DNA from: Acanthosepion esculentum
Taxonomy: Eukaryota; Mollusca; Cephalopoda; Sepiida; Sepiidae
Reading direction: 5' to 3'
NCBI GenBank assembly: GCA_964036315.1
Contig: OZ038487.1
Location: 51,843,219 to 51,907,218, forward strand
Length of the DNA stretch: 64,000 nt
The notes under the pieces were generated by a model. That model had not been told where the DNA came from. It made no database searches and was given only the letters and a program-made list of their open reading frames with translations. The translations under genes and the position numbers were made by a program. Numbering within the stretch: position 1 is the first letter of the stretch; each line of letters starts with the position of its first letter. Shown here in pieces: positions 44,159-55,819 of the stretch.

Positions 44159-44333
44159 ATATATATCCTATAATTCTATTGAATTCCAATCTTGTATTTG
44201 ATACTTATATATATATATATATATATATAGTAGTAGTAATGAATATACCTTTTTTCCTCACCTGTAGCACAACTTGGAATTTCATGCACAATGTAGTCGT
44301 CAGTTGCTGACTGAAAACTGGCCTGTATATTTA

Positions 44334-44405
44334 TCATTAATATAAATTATAGGTCTGTTATTATACATCAAGTATTGTTTGATTAACACCAACACTCAAT
44401 GTGTG

Positions 44406-44456
<51 letters not shown>

Positions 44457-44617
44457 AATATAAATTATAGGTCTGTTATTATACATCAAGTATTGTTTTA
44501 TTAAAACCAACACTCAATGTGTGATATTATATATATATATATATATTATTAATATAAATTATAGGTCTATTATTATACATCAAGTATTGTTTTATTAACA
44601 CCAACACTCAATGTGTG

Positions 44618-44693
<76 letters not shown>
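44334..44693. repeat. Tandem array with (TA)n inside each unit
   Basis: A block running 'aatataaattataggtctgt' to 'cactcaatgtgtgatatta' occurs three times (about 44,338, 44,457 and 44,551). Each is followed by a (TA)n run of different length, the last reaching about 68 bp and ending in (GT)n. Confidence 0.85.
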
Positions 44694-44856
44694 CACATGA
44701 AAATGATGAGACAAAATGAAAAAATTTATTAAGGATGCATTTTGTTGGAGAAGCTTATGCTCTCTTTGGCTTCTTCGGTTTAAAATGAAGGAATGACAAA
44801 ATGGTATGTGGGGAAAATGCCTTGGGATCTGAAAATCATTGGGTATCTTCACCTAT

Positions 44857-45235
44857 TCTACTTCTGCTTACTGATTCTAGTACAAGCCAGGACCATACCT
44901 GCCTTTTTGATTCTAATACAAACTAGACAGATGTCTGCCTTTTTGATTCTATTACAAGCCAGACCAGTGTCTACCTGTTTGGTTCTTGCACAAGCCAGAG
45001 AGATGTCTACCTTTTGATCCTAGCACAAGCCAGACCTATGTCTACTTTTTTGATTCTAGTACAAGCCAGACTTATGTCCATCTTTTTTATTCTAGTACAG
45101 GCCAGATTTATGTCTATTTTTTGACACTAGTTTAACTGGATCTATATCTAAATTTTTGACTATGTTGTAAACTGGAACGCTTACTACCTTTTTGTCTCTT
45201 CTATAAACCAGACCTATGTTTACCTATGTATTAAT
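44857..45235. repeat. 36-bp minisatellite
   Basis: 'acaagccag' equivalents begin at 44,882, 44,918, 44,954, 44,990, 45,025, 45,061 and 45,097, then in decayed form near 45,132, 45,168 and 45,203. The spacing of 35-36 bp is regular. The first seven units are well conserved and the last three drift. The plus frame ('LILVQAR...' units) reflects the 12-codon period and lacks other gene signals. Confidence 0.88.
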
Positions 45236-45261
45236 TCATTGTGATTTTTGTCTCATAAAAC

Positions 45262-45320
45262 TTATATTCAACATTAAATAACCCAACAGGGGTTGATATG
45301 TCATTAAACTAACCAACCAA
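45262..45320 (+). repeat. SINE-like 3' tail
   Basis: 'acattaaataacccaacagg' then 'ggttgatatgtcattaaact' plus 'aaccaacc' is the best conserved copy of the tail described at 305-345. Confidence 0.5.
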
Positions 45321-46560
45321 AATTTCTTTAGCTTCACTTTCTTCTTTGAGTTATTTTCATGTTTTTTTCTCTTCTGTAATATTGTTATCCTCTCGTTTCC
45401 CTTTCTCATCTTCTTTCTTCTCCCATTTATATCAAACTTCCTTCTAAAATTTTTTTTTTCAATTCTTTCATTGCCTCTTATTCCTCAACACATCTCCTCT
45501 CTTTACATATATTCTGTATCAAAACACTTCAGCCCATTACACAATCACACTGATAATTGAATTAATCAATCAAGATAAAAGCTTTAAAAAAAATCCATTG
45601 AGGAGGTTGGGTTGTACGGGGGGAGAAAATCTTTGTCAATAATCTATTTTTTTTTGTCTTCACTATATCCATCCAACCCTTAATCCTTCAAATACTTTTT
45701 CTCCTACACCCACATAATTCTTTATTTTCATCTTTATAGCCACCATGTCTCATCTCTAGTATGATGCTTCCCTAATAATTTCTTTTTTTATACTTATTTT
45801 ACCTGTTATGCAATATGTTCAAATTCTTAGATACAATCATTTCAGTTCCTTTGCCTCATCATTCTCATCTTCTCTTCACTCTTTTTTCTGTCTATTTCAA
45901 CTTCTTCTCTTTTTCAATTTTTCTTCCTTCTACTTCCAATTTTATCAACTTTGCTTTCTTATTCTATTTTCTGACTGCTTTCCTTTTTTCTTTTATCTAT
46001 TTTCCAACTTTCTTACTTTCTCTTTTTTTTCCTTTTCAACTTCTCCACTTTCCCACCTTCTTTTTCTCTTTTTTCCAACTTGTTTCTATTCTCTTTTGAC
46101 TCTTTTCCAAATTCTCTTCTTTCTTCTCTTTTTTCATTTTCAACTTCTCTTCCTCTTACTTTTCCAACTTCTATTTTCTTGGCTTTTTTTTCTCCTCTTT
46201 CCCCATATTGTTTCTTTCCTTTCTCTTTTGCAACTTGTCTACATTTTCTTTGGCCTCTTTTCCAAATTTTCCCCCTCTTCTTTTTTCTAATTTCTCTTCC
46301 TTCTATATCCACACTTTTTTCCACTTCTTTCTCTTCTTTTCCTCACTTCTCTCCATTTTTCCTTTCTCTGTATCCCACCATAACCTTTTGGTCACTTCTT
46401 TCATTTTCTATTTTACATTCAGTTTCATGTTCTTTCTTTAAATCTGTGTCTATGTCATGTAAAACACAATTGTTTATATTTTCATCTGACCTTACTCTAT
46501 GGATTTATTCATTTTATCAGTTTTTTTCTTGCAAACAAGGATAAGTGTTTTATTTTCACT
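45321..46560. repeat. T/C-rich low-complexity tract 1
   Basis: Over 1.1 kb of pyrimidine-rich plus strand with 'ctttttccaacttctctt'-like quasi-repeats (45,880-46,380). Frames here (FFSF-type) lack any domain and result from composition. A poly-pyrimidine tract this long could form triplex DNA. Confidence 0.85.
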
Positions 46561-46566
46561 TTTGCC

Positions 46567-46990
46567 TCATAATCTTTTGGTTTCTCCACTACTTTTTTTT
46601 ACACAGTAAGGTTCACCCTGTACAATGCCCCGGGGTGGGTGACACTCGAGATAGAGAGTTACATTAGGGAGTAGTTTATATGGATAGGAGGGGAAGATAA
46701 CAGTTGACTCTATACTTGAACAGATTAAGATTGTAGTGATCAGGGAAACATCCTCATGGGAGTTTGTTCCATAGGGCAGTGGTTCATTGAAAGAAGCTGT
46801 TTGAGTGGAACTTACTCTTCTCACCAATGGGATACATAGGGAATGAGAGTGGTTTGTTACTATGTAAGTGATATGGTAGGTCCTAGCCGTGAAGGTCAGA
46901 CCCGGTGGAACCAGGAGATGCAGTTCGTCCAAGCACTTTCCATGGTAGTAGAGACAGACCAGTGAGAGACACGCCACATCCCACCTGTGA
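46567..46990 (-). mobile_element. LINE-A 3' portion
   Basis: The minus strand reads 'HLLVPPGLTFTARTYHITYI' (46,925 on), 'SHSLCIPLVRRV', 'LPYGTNSHEDVSLITTIL', 'SIESTVIFPSYP' and 'NVTLYLE', with a frameshift in the LWN block. This copy shows the segment between the RT 'FH' region and the C-terminus better than any other. Confidence 0.8.
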
Positions 46991-47079
46991 GAGAGAGGTT
47001 GGCAGGTAGAAAATAATTCTTCTCCAACAATAACTATAAAAACTAGAAAGTGAGTAATTTTCCATTATTTTTTTGTTTT

Positions 47080-48835
47080 GTTAACTACTTTTATTCCATT
47101 CCATTTTCTCATTCTGCCACTCAAACAACAAAATTCTACTTGAATATAATTTTAAATTATTATTATTTTTCTTTGTTCCTTTGAGTTTTTTTTGTTTGTT
47201 TTTCATTCTTCTTCATTAGTCTGATACTCTTTCATTACATTTATTACTTTGCTTCATCTTCCTCCATTTCATTCACTTTCCTTCATTTCCCTTCATTTCA
47301 TTCTCTTTTCTTCATTTCATATTTCCTTCATTTTCCTTCATTTCATTTTCTTTTCTTCATTTTATTATCTTTACCTCATTGTATTCTTTTTTAATCTTCC
47401 TTCATTTCATTCCCTTTTCTTCATCTTCCTTTATTTCTTATCTTTCCCTCATTTTCCTTCATTCTATTCTCTTTTCTTCATTTTCCTTCATTTTCCTTCA
47501 TTTCATGATATTTCCCTCATTTTCCTTCATTCTATTCTCTTTTCTTCATTTTCCTTCATTTCATGATATTTCCCGCATTTTCCTTCATTCCATTCTCTTT
47601 TCTTCATTTTCCTTCATTTCATGATATTTCCCTCATTTTCCTTCATTCCATTCTCTTTTCTTCATTTTCCTTCATTTCATGATATTTCCCTCATTTTCCT
47701 TCATTCCATTCTCTTTTCTTCATTTTCTTTCATTTCATTATCTTTCCCTCATTTTCCTTCATTCCATTCTCTTTTCTTCATTTTCCTTCATTTCATGATA
47801 TTTCCCTCATTTTCCTTCATTTCATTCTCTTTTCTTCATTTTCCTTCATTTCATTATCTTTCCCTCATTTTCCTTCATTCCATTCTCTTTTCTTCATTTT
47901 CCTTCATTTCATGATATTTCCCGCATTTTCCATAATTTCATTCTCTTTTCTTCATCTTCCTTCATTTTATTCACTTTCCTTCATCTTTCTTCATTTCATT
48001 CTCTTTTTCTATTATTCTTTTCTTCCTCTTTTTCTCATCATTCATCATTAGCTTTTTCTCTATTCTTGATTTTCATTTCTCTTTTTCTATTTCCCTGATT
48101 TTTCATAATTTCATTCTTTCTCTTTTTTTCATCTTTTCTTTATCTCATTCCATCTGCCTCATCTACCATAATTTCATTCTTTCATTTTAGCCATATGTTA
48201 TCAATACATTCATTATTTTCACTTTCCATCACATCATTCTTTCTATTTTTCACATCTTCGTTCATTTCATTCTCATTTCCTTCACTTTTCCTCCTTTTCT
48301 TTTAATTTCATTCTTATTACTCATTCACCATAAATTTATTTTTCTCTTTTCTTTATCTTACATAATTTCATTTTCTCTCTTTTTTATCAACTAATTTATT
48401 TTTCTTATGTTACCATGTTTCATTCTTTTTGTTCTTTTATTTCTTAAGCTTTTTCCTCCTATAGTCCTTGTTTTTTATACTTCATATTTTTCCATTTTTC
48501 TGTGTTTTATTTCTGATTTTGAGCTCTGTTTCTTTTCCTTCTTTCTTATTTTTTATTTAATATTCCTTCTTTCTATTCTTTCTTGCTTTTCACTTTTATT
48601 TCGCTTTCTTTGTCTCATTTTTTTCCCTTTTTATTTGCTTTTCTGTTTATTTTTATTTTTCTCTATTTCTTTGATTTTTCATTCAAACATCATTCATTCA
48701 AATCCAGTTTTCCTTCTCCTTTTTCTCCACTAAACAAAACTTTCAATTTCCCACTATTTCTAAAAGAATTATTTTCTCCATTTTTCCCTTTTTCTTCATA
48801 GAGTACCAAACTTACATCAGTTTATTTTTTTATTA
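47080..48835. repeat. T/C-rich low-complexity tract 2
   Basis: About 1.7 kb of 'ttcatttc/cttttc' text. It includes the 58-bp minisatellite at 47,240-47,995. Frames over it are compositional. Confidence 0.88.
47240..47995. repeat. 58-bp pyrimidine minisatellite
   Basis: The unit 'gatatttccctcattttcct...ttccttcatttcat' repeats with starts at 47,507, 47,565, 47,623, 47,681, 47,739 and 47,797, exactly 58 bp apart. More diverged units lie on both sides, about 13 in all. Confidence 0.9.
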
Positions 48836-50590
48836 TAAATCTTTGCTCCATATTGTACCTTACTTTAACTTCATCTAGTTGAGATAGTTTTAAAAACTCT
48901 TAATGGAACTGGAAGACACTATCAGAACAAAAGAAACAAATACAAATTGTATTTCATTGTAAAAAAAAAAAAGTGTTGGTGAGGGGTCCTATTGAAAAAA
49001 ATAAAAGTTGGGATGGAAATGGAGGGAGTTGGTTTGAACTGGCAAAAGGTCCTGATTTCTTTTCCCTTTTTACTCAACCCACAAGCCACAAGCCACACAC
49101 CCAATCCAAGTGATGCCATCATGTTTTTTTTCTTGTTTTTGTCTTGTTTTTTAACATTTATTTTTCTATCACTTTCTTTTTTTGTGCTCATCAATCCTGA
49201 AGGACACTTTCAGCATCCTGTAAAACTTCACTTGACCAGAAAATGTCACTTGGACTTAGGGGCTAACTCACCCTACCTTCTAACCTATCACCCTTCAGGA
49301 CAAAAGAGAACATCTCTCTCCACACACATGCACCAAAAAATTAGAAGCAAAAAAAAAAAAATCAACTCAAACATAAAGATACCCATAAAACGGAACAGGA
49401 TGTGGGTAGTGTGGGATGATCTACCAGACAAATAATGAGTTTGGGAGTTAACTACATTAATGTCTTCCTTAAAGTGTACACCTTTTTGTCCAGTAATGCT
49501 TTATGGTTTGTCTTTAAGGCAATACTGAACCAATGGAGAAGTGAATGGAAAACTGCTTTCTGATTGGTTGATGTTATTTGACACTTTTCAGAAATAAACT
49601 TGGAAGAGGTGCACATGTGCAAAACTACAAAAACAAACAAAAAAGATTAAATAAAATTTAAAAATTAACAAAAAGTATATACAAAACAAGAAAAGAAAAT
49701 TTTCTTTTACACAGAAAACTCAAAGAAAGGAAAAAAATGGTAATAATGGATTTTCATATCTTTCTTAATGCAAAGAAACAAGGGGGTGCAACAAAAGATT
49801 CATTCAATAATTGAAGAAAAAACTGGCAAAAATGCTGGTAAAACAAAGGATATAATGAAATAACAAATAGATAAAAACAAAGTACACTAACATTTGGCTA
49901 TTAAAAACAGTCTTTTTTTTTCAAACAACACAAGATTTTCCCTTTTATACAAAGAACAAATAAACATGAGATATGATCATTTTCTTTCACTTTTCTAACA
50001 TGCTAGAATTTAGCTTTCAATGCATCAAGAACATGAGTCTTTTTTTTTTTGCTATCATCTCTGAAACAAATACAAAAATTCGGATTTCTTATGAAGGGTA
50101 GAAAATAGTAACAGTCAGCAAGTTTTAAAGGAAATTTTTCTTTCTTCATTGATTTTACAGTTCTTGTCTTATCACTGACAAAATACAGCTTTTATAAAAC
50201 AATGATATGATAATCATTGACTAAAAGGCTAAAAACACACAAAAGGAAAAAAAAATCCAAAATGAAAGATAAAACCTTAGAATTTTTCCATTATCTGATG
50301 CTGGCTAAATGTTCAGAGATCAATACTCTGCAACAATTGAATAGTAAGAAGGTAAAAACCAACAGCTGAGAAAAAGCATTTTTGTCATTAACATCGTGAA
50401 GTATATATTAATACTTGTAATAATATTAATATAATATTAATATTATTAATATTCAAAAAATCATTTCTGACTTGCTGACAGTTTTTTAAATTTTAAAGAA
50501 AACTTACTTTATTTTTAGAATTACCTGTTCAATAAAGAACCCAAACATCAGAAGTGATATGCTACAGAACTATCTGAGACATCTCCTGTG
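48836..50590. other. AT-rich spacer
   Basis: No recognised repeat or gene. The frame at 48,992-49,435 has no domain. An unusual stretch 'attaatataatattaatatt' (50,430) is a simple AT palindrome. Confidence 0.35.
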
Positions 50591-50594
50591 TAGA

Positions 50595-50870
50595 CCACAT
50601 CACAAGACACCATCAAACAAGAAACAGACCCATTGGAAAACCTCTTAACTATCATCAAGAAAAGAAAGTTGAAATGGTATGGACATGTCATATGAGGCCA
50701 AACTCTTTTCATTGCCCCTCCTTCAAGATAGCATCGAGTGCAGAAGAAGATGCAAACTGAGAAAAAAAATGGGCTGACAATATCACTGAGTGAATCAGAT
50801 GATCATTCACAGATGGGAAGCAACTCTACAACCATAACTGTTCATGAGACTAATGATGATGTTAACAAAG
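50595..50870 (+). mobile_element. LINE-D (RTE-like) C-terminal fragment
   Basis: Read across stops: a 'NRPIGKPL' equivalent, 'KRKLKWYGHVI' (about 50,665-50,690), an 'EEDAN' stretch and 'KKWADNITEWI' (50,770-50,800), ending in 'actaatgatgatg'. This parallels the intact copy at 61.37 kb ('KWRKMVWFGYI', 'RKNWLDNVKQW', 'gatgatgatcatgatgat'). Confidence 0.7.
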
Positions 50871-51920
50871 TTAATAGAAAGCTCTCCCTTTAACTGGATG
50901 GACCAAGTAAATATATCTTTTTGAAACAATGGACTATATTAGCCTAGGTCAAGAAGATTTCTGGTAAACACAAAAGTAGTCAATGTTTGGTTTGGGTTTC
51001 ATCTATCATTTATCATTAACTAGCTTAAAAGCTGCACTCTGTGTGAAGTTTTAAGCTAGCTCTTGTGAAGGGCTAATTGGGCCTGTGGTGCAAAACTAAA
51101 GGGGGATCTCTAGTGCAATATAGAAAACAACAATGATAGTTTTGAAGAAATAAATTTGAATTCTTAATTCACTCCGTATTACTTCAAAACCTCAATTTAA
51201 CTCTGATTCAGGCTATAAGTCCAATTCCGACCAAAAAAACGATTTAGGTCAAAAGTCCTATTTGGGCTGAAATTCCAATTCAGAATGAAAACTTAGTTCT
51301 TCAAATTCTGGAACTTCAATTGAGTTGAGGTCACAAACTCTGGGGAACTTCAAAACCTCACATCACAAAACCTCTCATTTTAACTCTGATTCCTTGCCAT
51401 TTTGAAGGAATAAAATTGATTTCCTCAAAGTTTGGAATATATTTTAAACTGAATTCAAAACAAAAAGTTTTGTGTCACTTTAAACTAAATATAAATTAAA
51501 AACTTTTAAAATCACTAATTTTTTCACTCATTTTAAAATTTAAATTTTTAACTATTCCCTCCTCATCTCAACAAACATCCCAATTCTATATGTTCAAGCA
51601 CCAGATGAAAGGCATATTTTCTATCCTGGGATCATCCTGATTCCAAAAAGGTATAATATATCTATGTAGAAGAAGGGTGGCTGAAGTTAGAGGGGGTTTC
51701 AGACACATGGACAGACAAACAGAATTTCCCATTTATTTATATACAAGATTATTATTATTCATTAATTTAAAACTCTTAAGAGATTATTTACTTTATTTAC
51801 ATTTGGACAGCTGTCTTCATCTTTGTTATTATCACAACATTTCAGCCATTGTACCCACTGGCCTTTCTCAAGTGCTTATCAATCCAGGTAATCTTCAGGG
51901 AATTACAACCTGAACCCTTT
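50871..51920. other. Spacer with short repeats and a possible Helitron 5' end
   Basis: An 11-bp-stem hairpin 'tagcttaaaa...ttttaagcta' lies at 51,022-51,058, and 'ttcaaaacctca' motifs recur at 51,185 and 51,350. At about 51,690-51,755 the minus strand reads 'tatataaataaatgggaaat' then '...tctgtttgtctgtcc', reminiscent of the Helitron 5' end seen at 41,199. No 3' partner was found. Confidence 0.3.
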
Positions 51921-51924
51921 ATTT

Positions 51925-52105
51925 AATCTACAGGAGTAGATTGCTATCATTCTGTTATCCATGTTGAATTTCAGTCATATTCGTTGCATTCTCTTATATG
52001 CAAATATCCTTTGAAAAGTATGAATCCACCCCCCCCCCATCATACTGACTATAAGTTAAATTGAAGGACTTGTATCTGGAGAAATCATTGTTATCCTCAA
52101 AAAAT
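51925..52105 (+). repeat. 5S-headed SINE family, body only
   Basis: 'tatatgcaaatatcctttga' followed by 'aaagtatgaatccacc' and 'ctataagttaa...ttgtatctggagaaatcatt' match the body/tail of the SINE at 28,960-29,080. The 5S module is absent, so this copy is 5'-truncated. Confidence 0.65.
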
Positions 52106-52154
52106 TATTAGTGCAATATTCCCTTGTTATAAAAATGAAAAAAGAATTCTTCTT

Positions 52155-52240
52155 ACAATCTAAAATAAGTTTCAGATTTAAATAACCCACAAAGAGTTGA
52201 TAAACCATAAAAAATAAATCAATCATCCAATCAATCAAGA
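52155..52240 (+). repeat. SINE-like 3' tail
   Basis: 'gatttaaataacccacaaag' then 'agttgataaaccataaaaaa' plus 'aatcaatcatcc' is a diverged copy of the tail at 305-345. Confidence 0.45.
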
Positions 52241-52339
52241 TTCTCCCTGTCTGGGGATATCTCATTCTTGCTGGTTATTTCAGACCCTGATTCCACTGAG
52301 TCTAAGACTGCACACCCTAGCCCAGGTATCACAATTACT

Positions 52340-53320
52340 ATGCCATCAAATTCTTACCTTGCTTTTGTTTCCTTCATTCATTAATCACTATTTTTATTTT
52401 GCCTTTCCTTCCTTTGTTCATTATTAACTATTTTTTTCCTTTCTTTCATTCATTATTCACTATTCTTACTTTCCCTTTCTTTCCTTCATTCATTCATTAT
52501 TCACTATTCTTACTTTGCTTTGTATTCTTTCTTTCATGATTCACTATTCTTTGTTTTTTCCTTCCTTCATTATACACTATTCTTATTTTGCTTTTCTTTC
52601 TTTCCTTCATGATTCACTATTCTTTGTTTTTTCCTTCCTTCATTATTCACTATTCTTATTTTGCTTTTCTTTCTTTCCTTCATTCATTATTCATTATTCT
52701 TACTTTCCCTTTCTTTCCTTCATTCATTCATTATTCACTATTCTTACTTTGCTTTTCCTTCATTCATTCATTATTCACTATTCTTACTTCCCTTTCTTTC
52801 TTTCCTTCATTCATTATTTACTATTCTTACGTTCTCTTTCTTTCATTTATTATTCACTATTCTTACTTTGTTTTTCCTTCCTTTATTCATTATTTAATAT
52901 TTTTATTTTGCTTTTCTTCTATAATTTACTCTTTACTATTTTTAAATGATTTTTCCTCCACTAATTTTCCTTGATCTTCTTCTTTGATATTTTTGCTTGC
53001 ATTTCTTTTCTTTCTTCCTTTTTCAATTTACTATTCTTTTTTCATTTCAGTTCTGCTCTCCAATATATCTAATCTTTTTTTATTTGCTGAGGGAGTGAAA
53101 TGAATCATCATTATAACATTTTCTACATCTTTTCTGTTCTTTGTTAACTGTTTTTACTCTTCTTTTTCATTTCTTTCTTTTAATATTTCTTCATCTTTTC
53201 TTTTTCCTTCTGGACTCTATTTCATTCTTTTCTTTTTCTTTCTCAATCTACCCTCTGACAATTATGTCTTTTTGTCATTTTAATTTCTTATTCTACCTTC
53301 AAATTTCTCTATCCTTTTTC
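52340..53320. repeat. T/C-rich tract 3 with 'attattcactattctta' tandem units
   Basis: 'cattattcactattcttact' recurs every 45-75 bp between 52,385 and 52,870, with intervening 'ttgcttttctttctttcctt'. After 52,900 it becomes irregular pyrimidine-rich sequence. Frames are compositional. Confidence 0.85.
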
Positions 53321-53326
53321 CTTCTA

Positions 53327-53496
53327 CAGTGTAACCCGGATATAAGAGAGTTGTCGGGACCGGAGAAGAAGTCTCTTATATCCGGGTTTGGTCTATTATA
53401 TATACATTAACACAGGCTCTAATTTGGGACCAGAGAAAATATCTCTTATATCCGGGTTTCTCTTATATTCGGGTCTCTTATATCCGGGTTACACTA
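53327..53496. mobile_element. pogo-like palindromic MITE (170 bp)
   Basis: The ends 'cagtgtaacccggatataag' and 'cttatatccgggttacact(a)' are inverted and flanked by TA on both sides (53,325-53,326 and 53,497-53,498). The terminal motif 'ctcttatatccgggtt' occurs again twice in the interior (about 53,373 and 53,442), so the right end holds several tandem copies of the TIR. 'CAGTG-AACC' ends with TA duplication resemble pogo/Tigger-type elements. It is inserted in the pyrimidine tract. Confidence 0.8.
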
Positions 53497-53499
53497 TAT

Positions 53500-53830
53500 T
53501 CTTTTCCTTATTTTCCGCCTTCTCAACTCTGCTTTCTTATTTTTCTTTGCATTCTTCCTTAAATTTTTTCCATTACCTTTTGGTTTCTTATTTTATTTTA
53601 ACATCTTTTTTTCATTTTATCATGATTCATTTTCATTCTTTCACCTCTTTCTTTAATCTGCTTCTTTTTATTCCTCTTTCTTTCTTTTGTCATTCATTTT
53701 CTCCTTTTGTCCTTCTTGTTTTTCCCAATTCTTGCACTTTTTCTCAGTCACTTTCAGACTTCGGCTGTTCTCCACACTTTTCGTTCTTCCTTGCAACTTT
53801 TCTACCATTCAAAATAAATCATTTTTGCAG
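53500..53830. repeat. T/C-rich tract 4
   Basis: Continuation of the pyrimidine-rich tract after the MITE. Confidence 0.75.
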
Positions 53831-54234
53831 ACATTTGATAGGATCTATTGCTTCCACAAGTACCTATCTTTGACCCAAATAATAGATAATCTTGATAAAT
53901 TATGTTCTATTTTACAAGAATTAGGTTATCCCTGTTTTGAAAAATGTCCTGCAACTAGAACTAATACTAAGCCCATTACGATTTCTTCCTCATTGTTGAC
54001 TTGTGCAATCAAGTTTGATTGGTGATTCATAAATTGGCATATTTGACTGTTAGTCTTATCATTATGGCTATGATTGATTGTTTAATTTCTTCTGACAGTA
54101 TCTTATTTGTTAATCAGAAATAATCAGGTATCCAACTGAAGAAAATAGGTTAGAATCAAAACAAATTGATTTCTTTGGATGCTGATAATCTGGGATTTGA
54201 CTGTCAAAGGATAGTGTGCAGGTTAGTCTTACAA
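53831..54234. other. Unassigned AT-rich sequence
   Basis: Nothing recognised. Confidence 0.3.
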
Positions 54235-54835
54235 ACTGTTTCTAGCAAGTTCAATCCTCTCTGAGAGTCCTGTTTCTGCAACACAATATTTATTGCTAGA
54301 TGGCTCAATCCTCACTTAGTGCCCCATTTCTGTGACACAATATTTACTGCAAGATCAATTCTGAGTGTCCCATTTTTATGACCCAATATTTATTACTAGC
54401 ATGTTTGATCCTGAGTGTCCCATTTTTGTGACCCTGTATTTATTGTTAAGAAGATCAAGCCTCAAAGAGTGTCCCAATATTGCTAGCTAGTTTGATCGTC
54501 ACAGTGTGTCCCATTTTTGCAACCCAATATTTATGACAAGTTCAATCCTGAGTTTTCCATTTTTATGACCCAATATTTATTGTGATCAAGATTGATCTTC
54601 ACTGAGTGTCCCATTTTTGTGACCCAATATTTATTACTAACAAGATCAATCTGCACTGAATGTCTCATTTTTGTGACCCAAAACTTATTGTGAGCAAATT
54701 CTATTGTGAGTGTCCAATTTTGTGAATTAATATTTATTGCAAGCAAGTTTGATCCCAGGTGTTGCATATTTTGCAACCCATTATTTACTGTGAGCAAGTT
54801 CGATACTCAATTTTGTGACTTAATATTTAATCATA
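54235..54835. repeat. About 60-bp minisatellite ('gtgtcccatttttgtgaccc')
   Basis: The block 'gagtgtcccatttttgtgac' plus 'ccaatatttatt' and '-aagttcaatcct' repeats about eleven times with a period of 55-65 bp. The minus frame (54,797-54,531), with 'NKYWVTKMGHSV' units, is a repeat translation. Confidence 0.88.
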
Positions 54836-55464
54836 CTGAGGATTATTTTCTAAATCTCTAGAATTTTTAACTTCCTCTGCCTGACAGTGTTTCTAAGTCG
54901 AAATCTCAGCAGCTGTTCAAAAATATATTACTCTGCAACATTTATACAAAAACAACTGGTGAATAAGCTTTGCTTCAAATGCATTCAAACAAGTTTACTT
55001 ACAGATGACAGCAAAAGTAATTCTGTTTTTCATATTTATCTATTAAGAAAGTTTTGCTACCTTATAAATTATTTTGGTCTTTTACTGAAAAATAAACTGA
55101 AAAGCCAGTCTTTGGTAATTGTTTATGTATGTATTTACTTTTCCTGCTCATTGTAATAATAATTACACATTTCCCAAATACAAAAGTTGTATATCAACTT
55201 ACATCAAAAAAATGTATTCTATTGTCTAAATAATATATGAGAAAAACAAAAGTGTTTTAATTTTGCCTGAAGAAATTTTCTATAATTAATGCATGCATAA
55301 CCTGTTATAAATTCTCTTACGATCAACATCATCATTAGCTATTACGAGTCCACAGTCAAATAAAGGTCTTATCCATGGCAACCATAACTCTGCTAATCTC
55401 CAATATTTTAACAGCAAACTCCCCGTCTTCTGTCTGATTTTCTCTTACGCTTTTTAAATAACAA
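54836..55464. other. AT-rich spacer
   Basis: Frame 54,887-55,156 lacks motifs. No repeat recognised. Confidence 0.3.
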
Positions 55465-55770
55465 AGAGTATTACAAATGCATATACATTTTCTATAAAAC
55501 AAGTAGTACTTCAGATGTGTATACATTTTCTATATAACAGGACATATTTCAGATGTGAATAAATTTGCTACCTAACAAAGAATACAGTGGACGCATAGAC
55601 ATCTGCTATATAACAATGAATATTACAGATGTTATACATTGCGGTATAACAAAGTGTATAATAGATGCATATACATCTATGTAACAAGGAGTATTTCAGA
55701 TTTTTATTCATTTGCTACAGAAAAAGGAGTATAGCAGATGCATATACATTTGTTATATAACAAATTTTTT
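55465..55770. repeat. About 37-bp minisatellite
   Basis: 'cagatg-(g/c)atatacatttgct' equivalents start near 55,475, 55,512, 55,550, 55,585, 55,626, 55,662, 55,697 and 55,735, that is 35-41 bp apart, eight diverged units. Confidence 0.82.
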
Positions 55771-55819
55771 TTAAGTTAATCTTGTATTAACAATTGTTTG
55801 GTGATAATAATGATTTTTA

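Noticed and set aside
44334..44693. CRISPR-like regular repeats
   Set aside because: Repeats are separated by (TA)n rather than unique spacers, and the DNA is clearly eukaryotic.
45808..46544. Overlapping 94-160 codon hydrophobic frames
   Set aside because: Pyrimidine-rich low complexity; no domain, and equivalent frames in other phases.
47249..47914. Repeat-protein-like frames (FSFLHFPSFHD units)
   Set aside because: 58-bp minisatellite with a period not divisible by three; the same text appears in different frames.
48992..49435. 147-codon plus frame as a gene
   Set aside because: Lysine/phenylalanine-rich composition typical of this AT-rich DNA; no motif.
52515..52974. Transmembrane-looking frames
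   Set aside because: Tandem T/C-rich repeats.
54531..54797. Minus frame with 'NKYWVTKMGHSV' units
   Set aside because: Minisatellite translation; unit length is irregular and other units break the frame.
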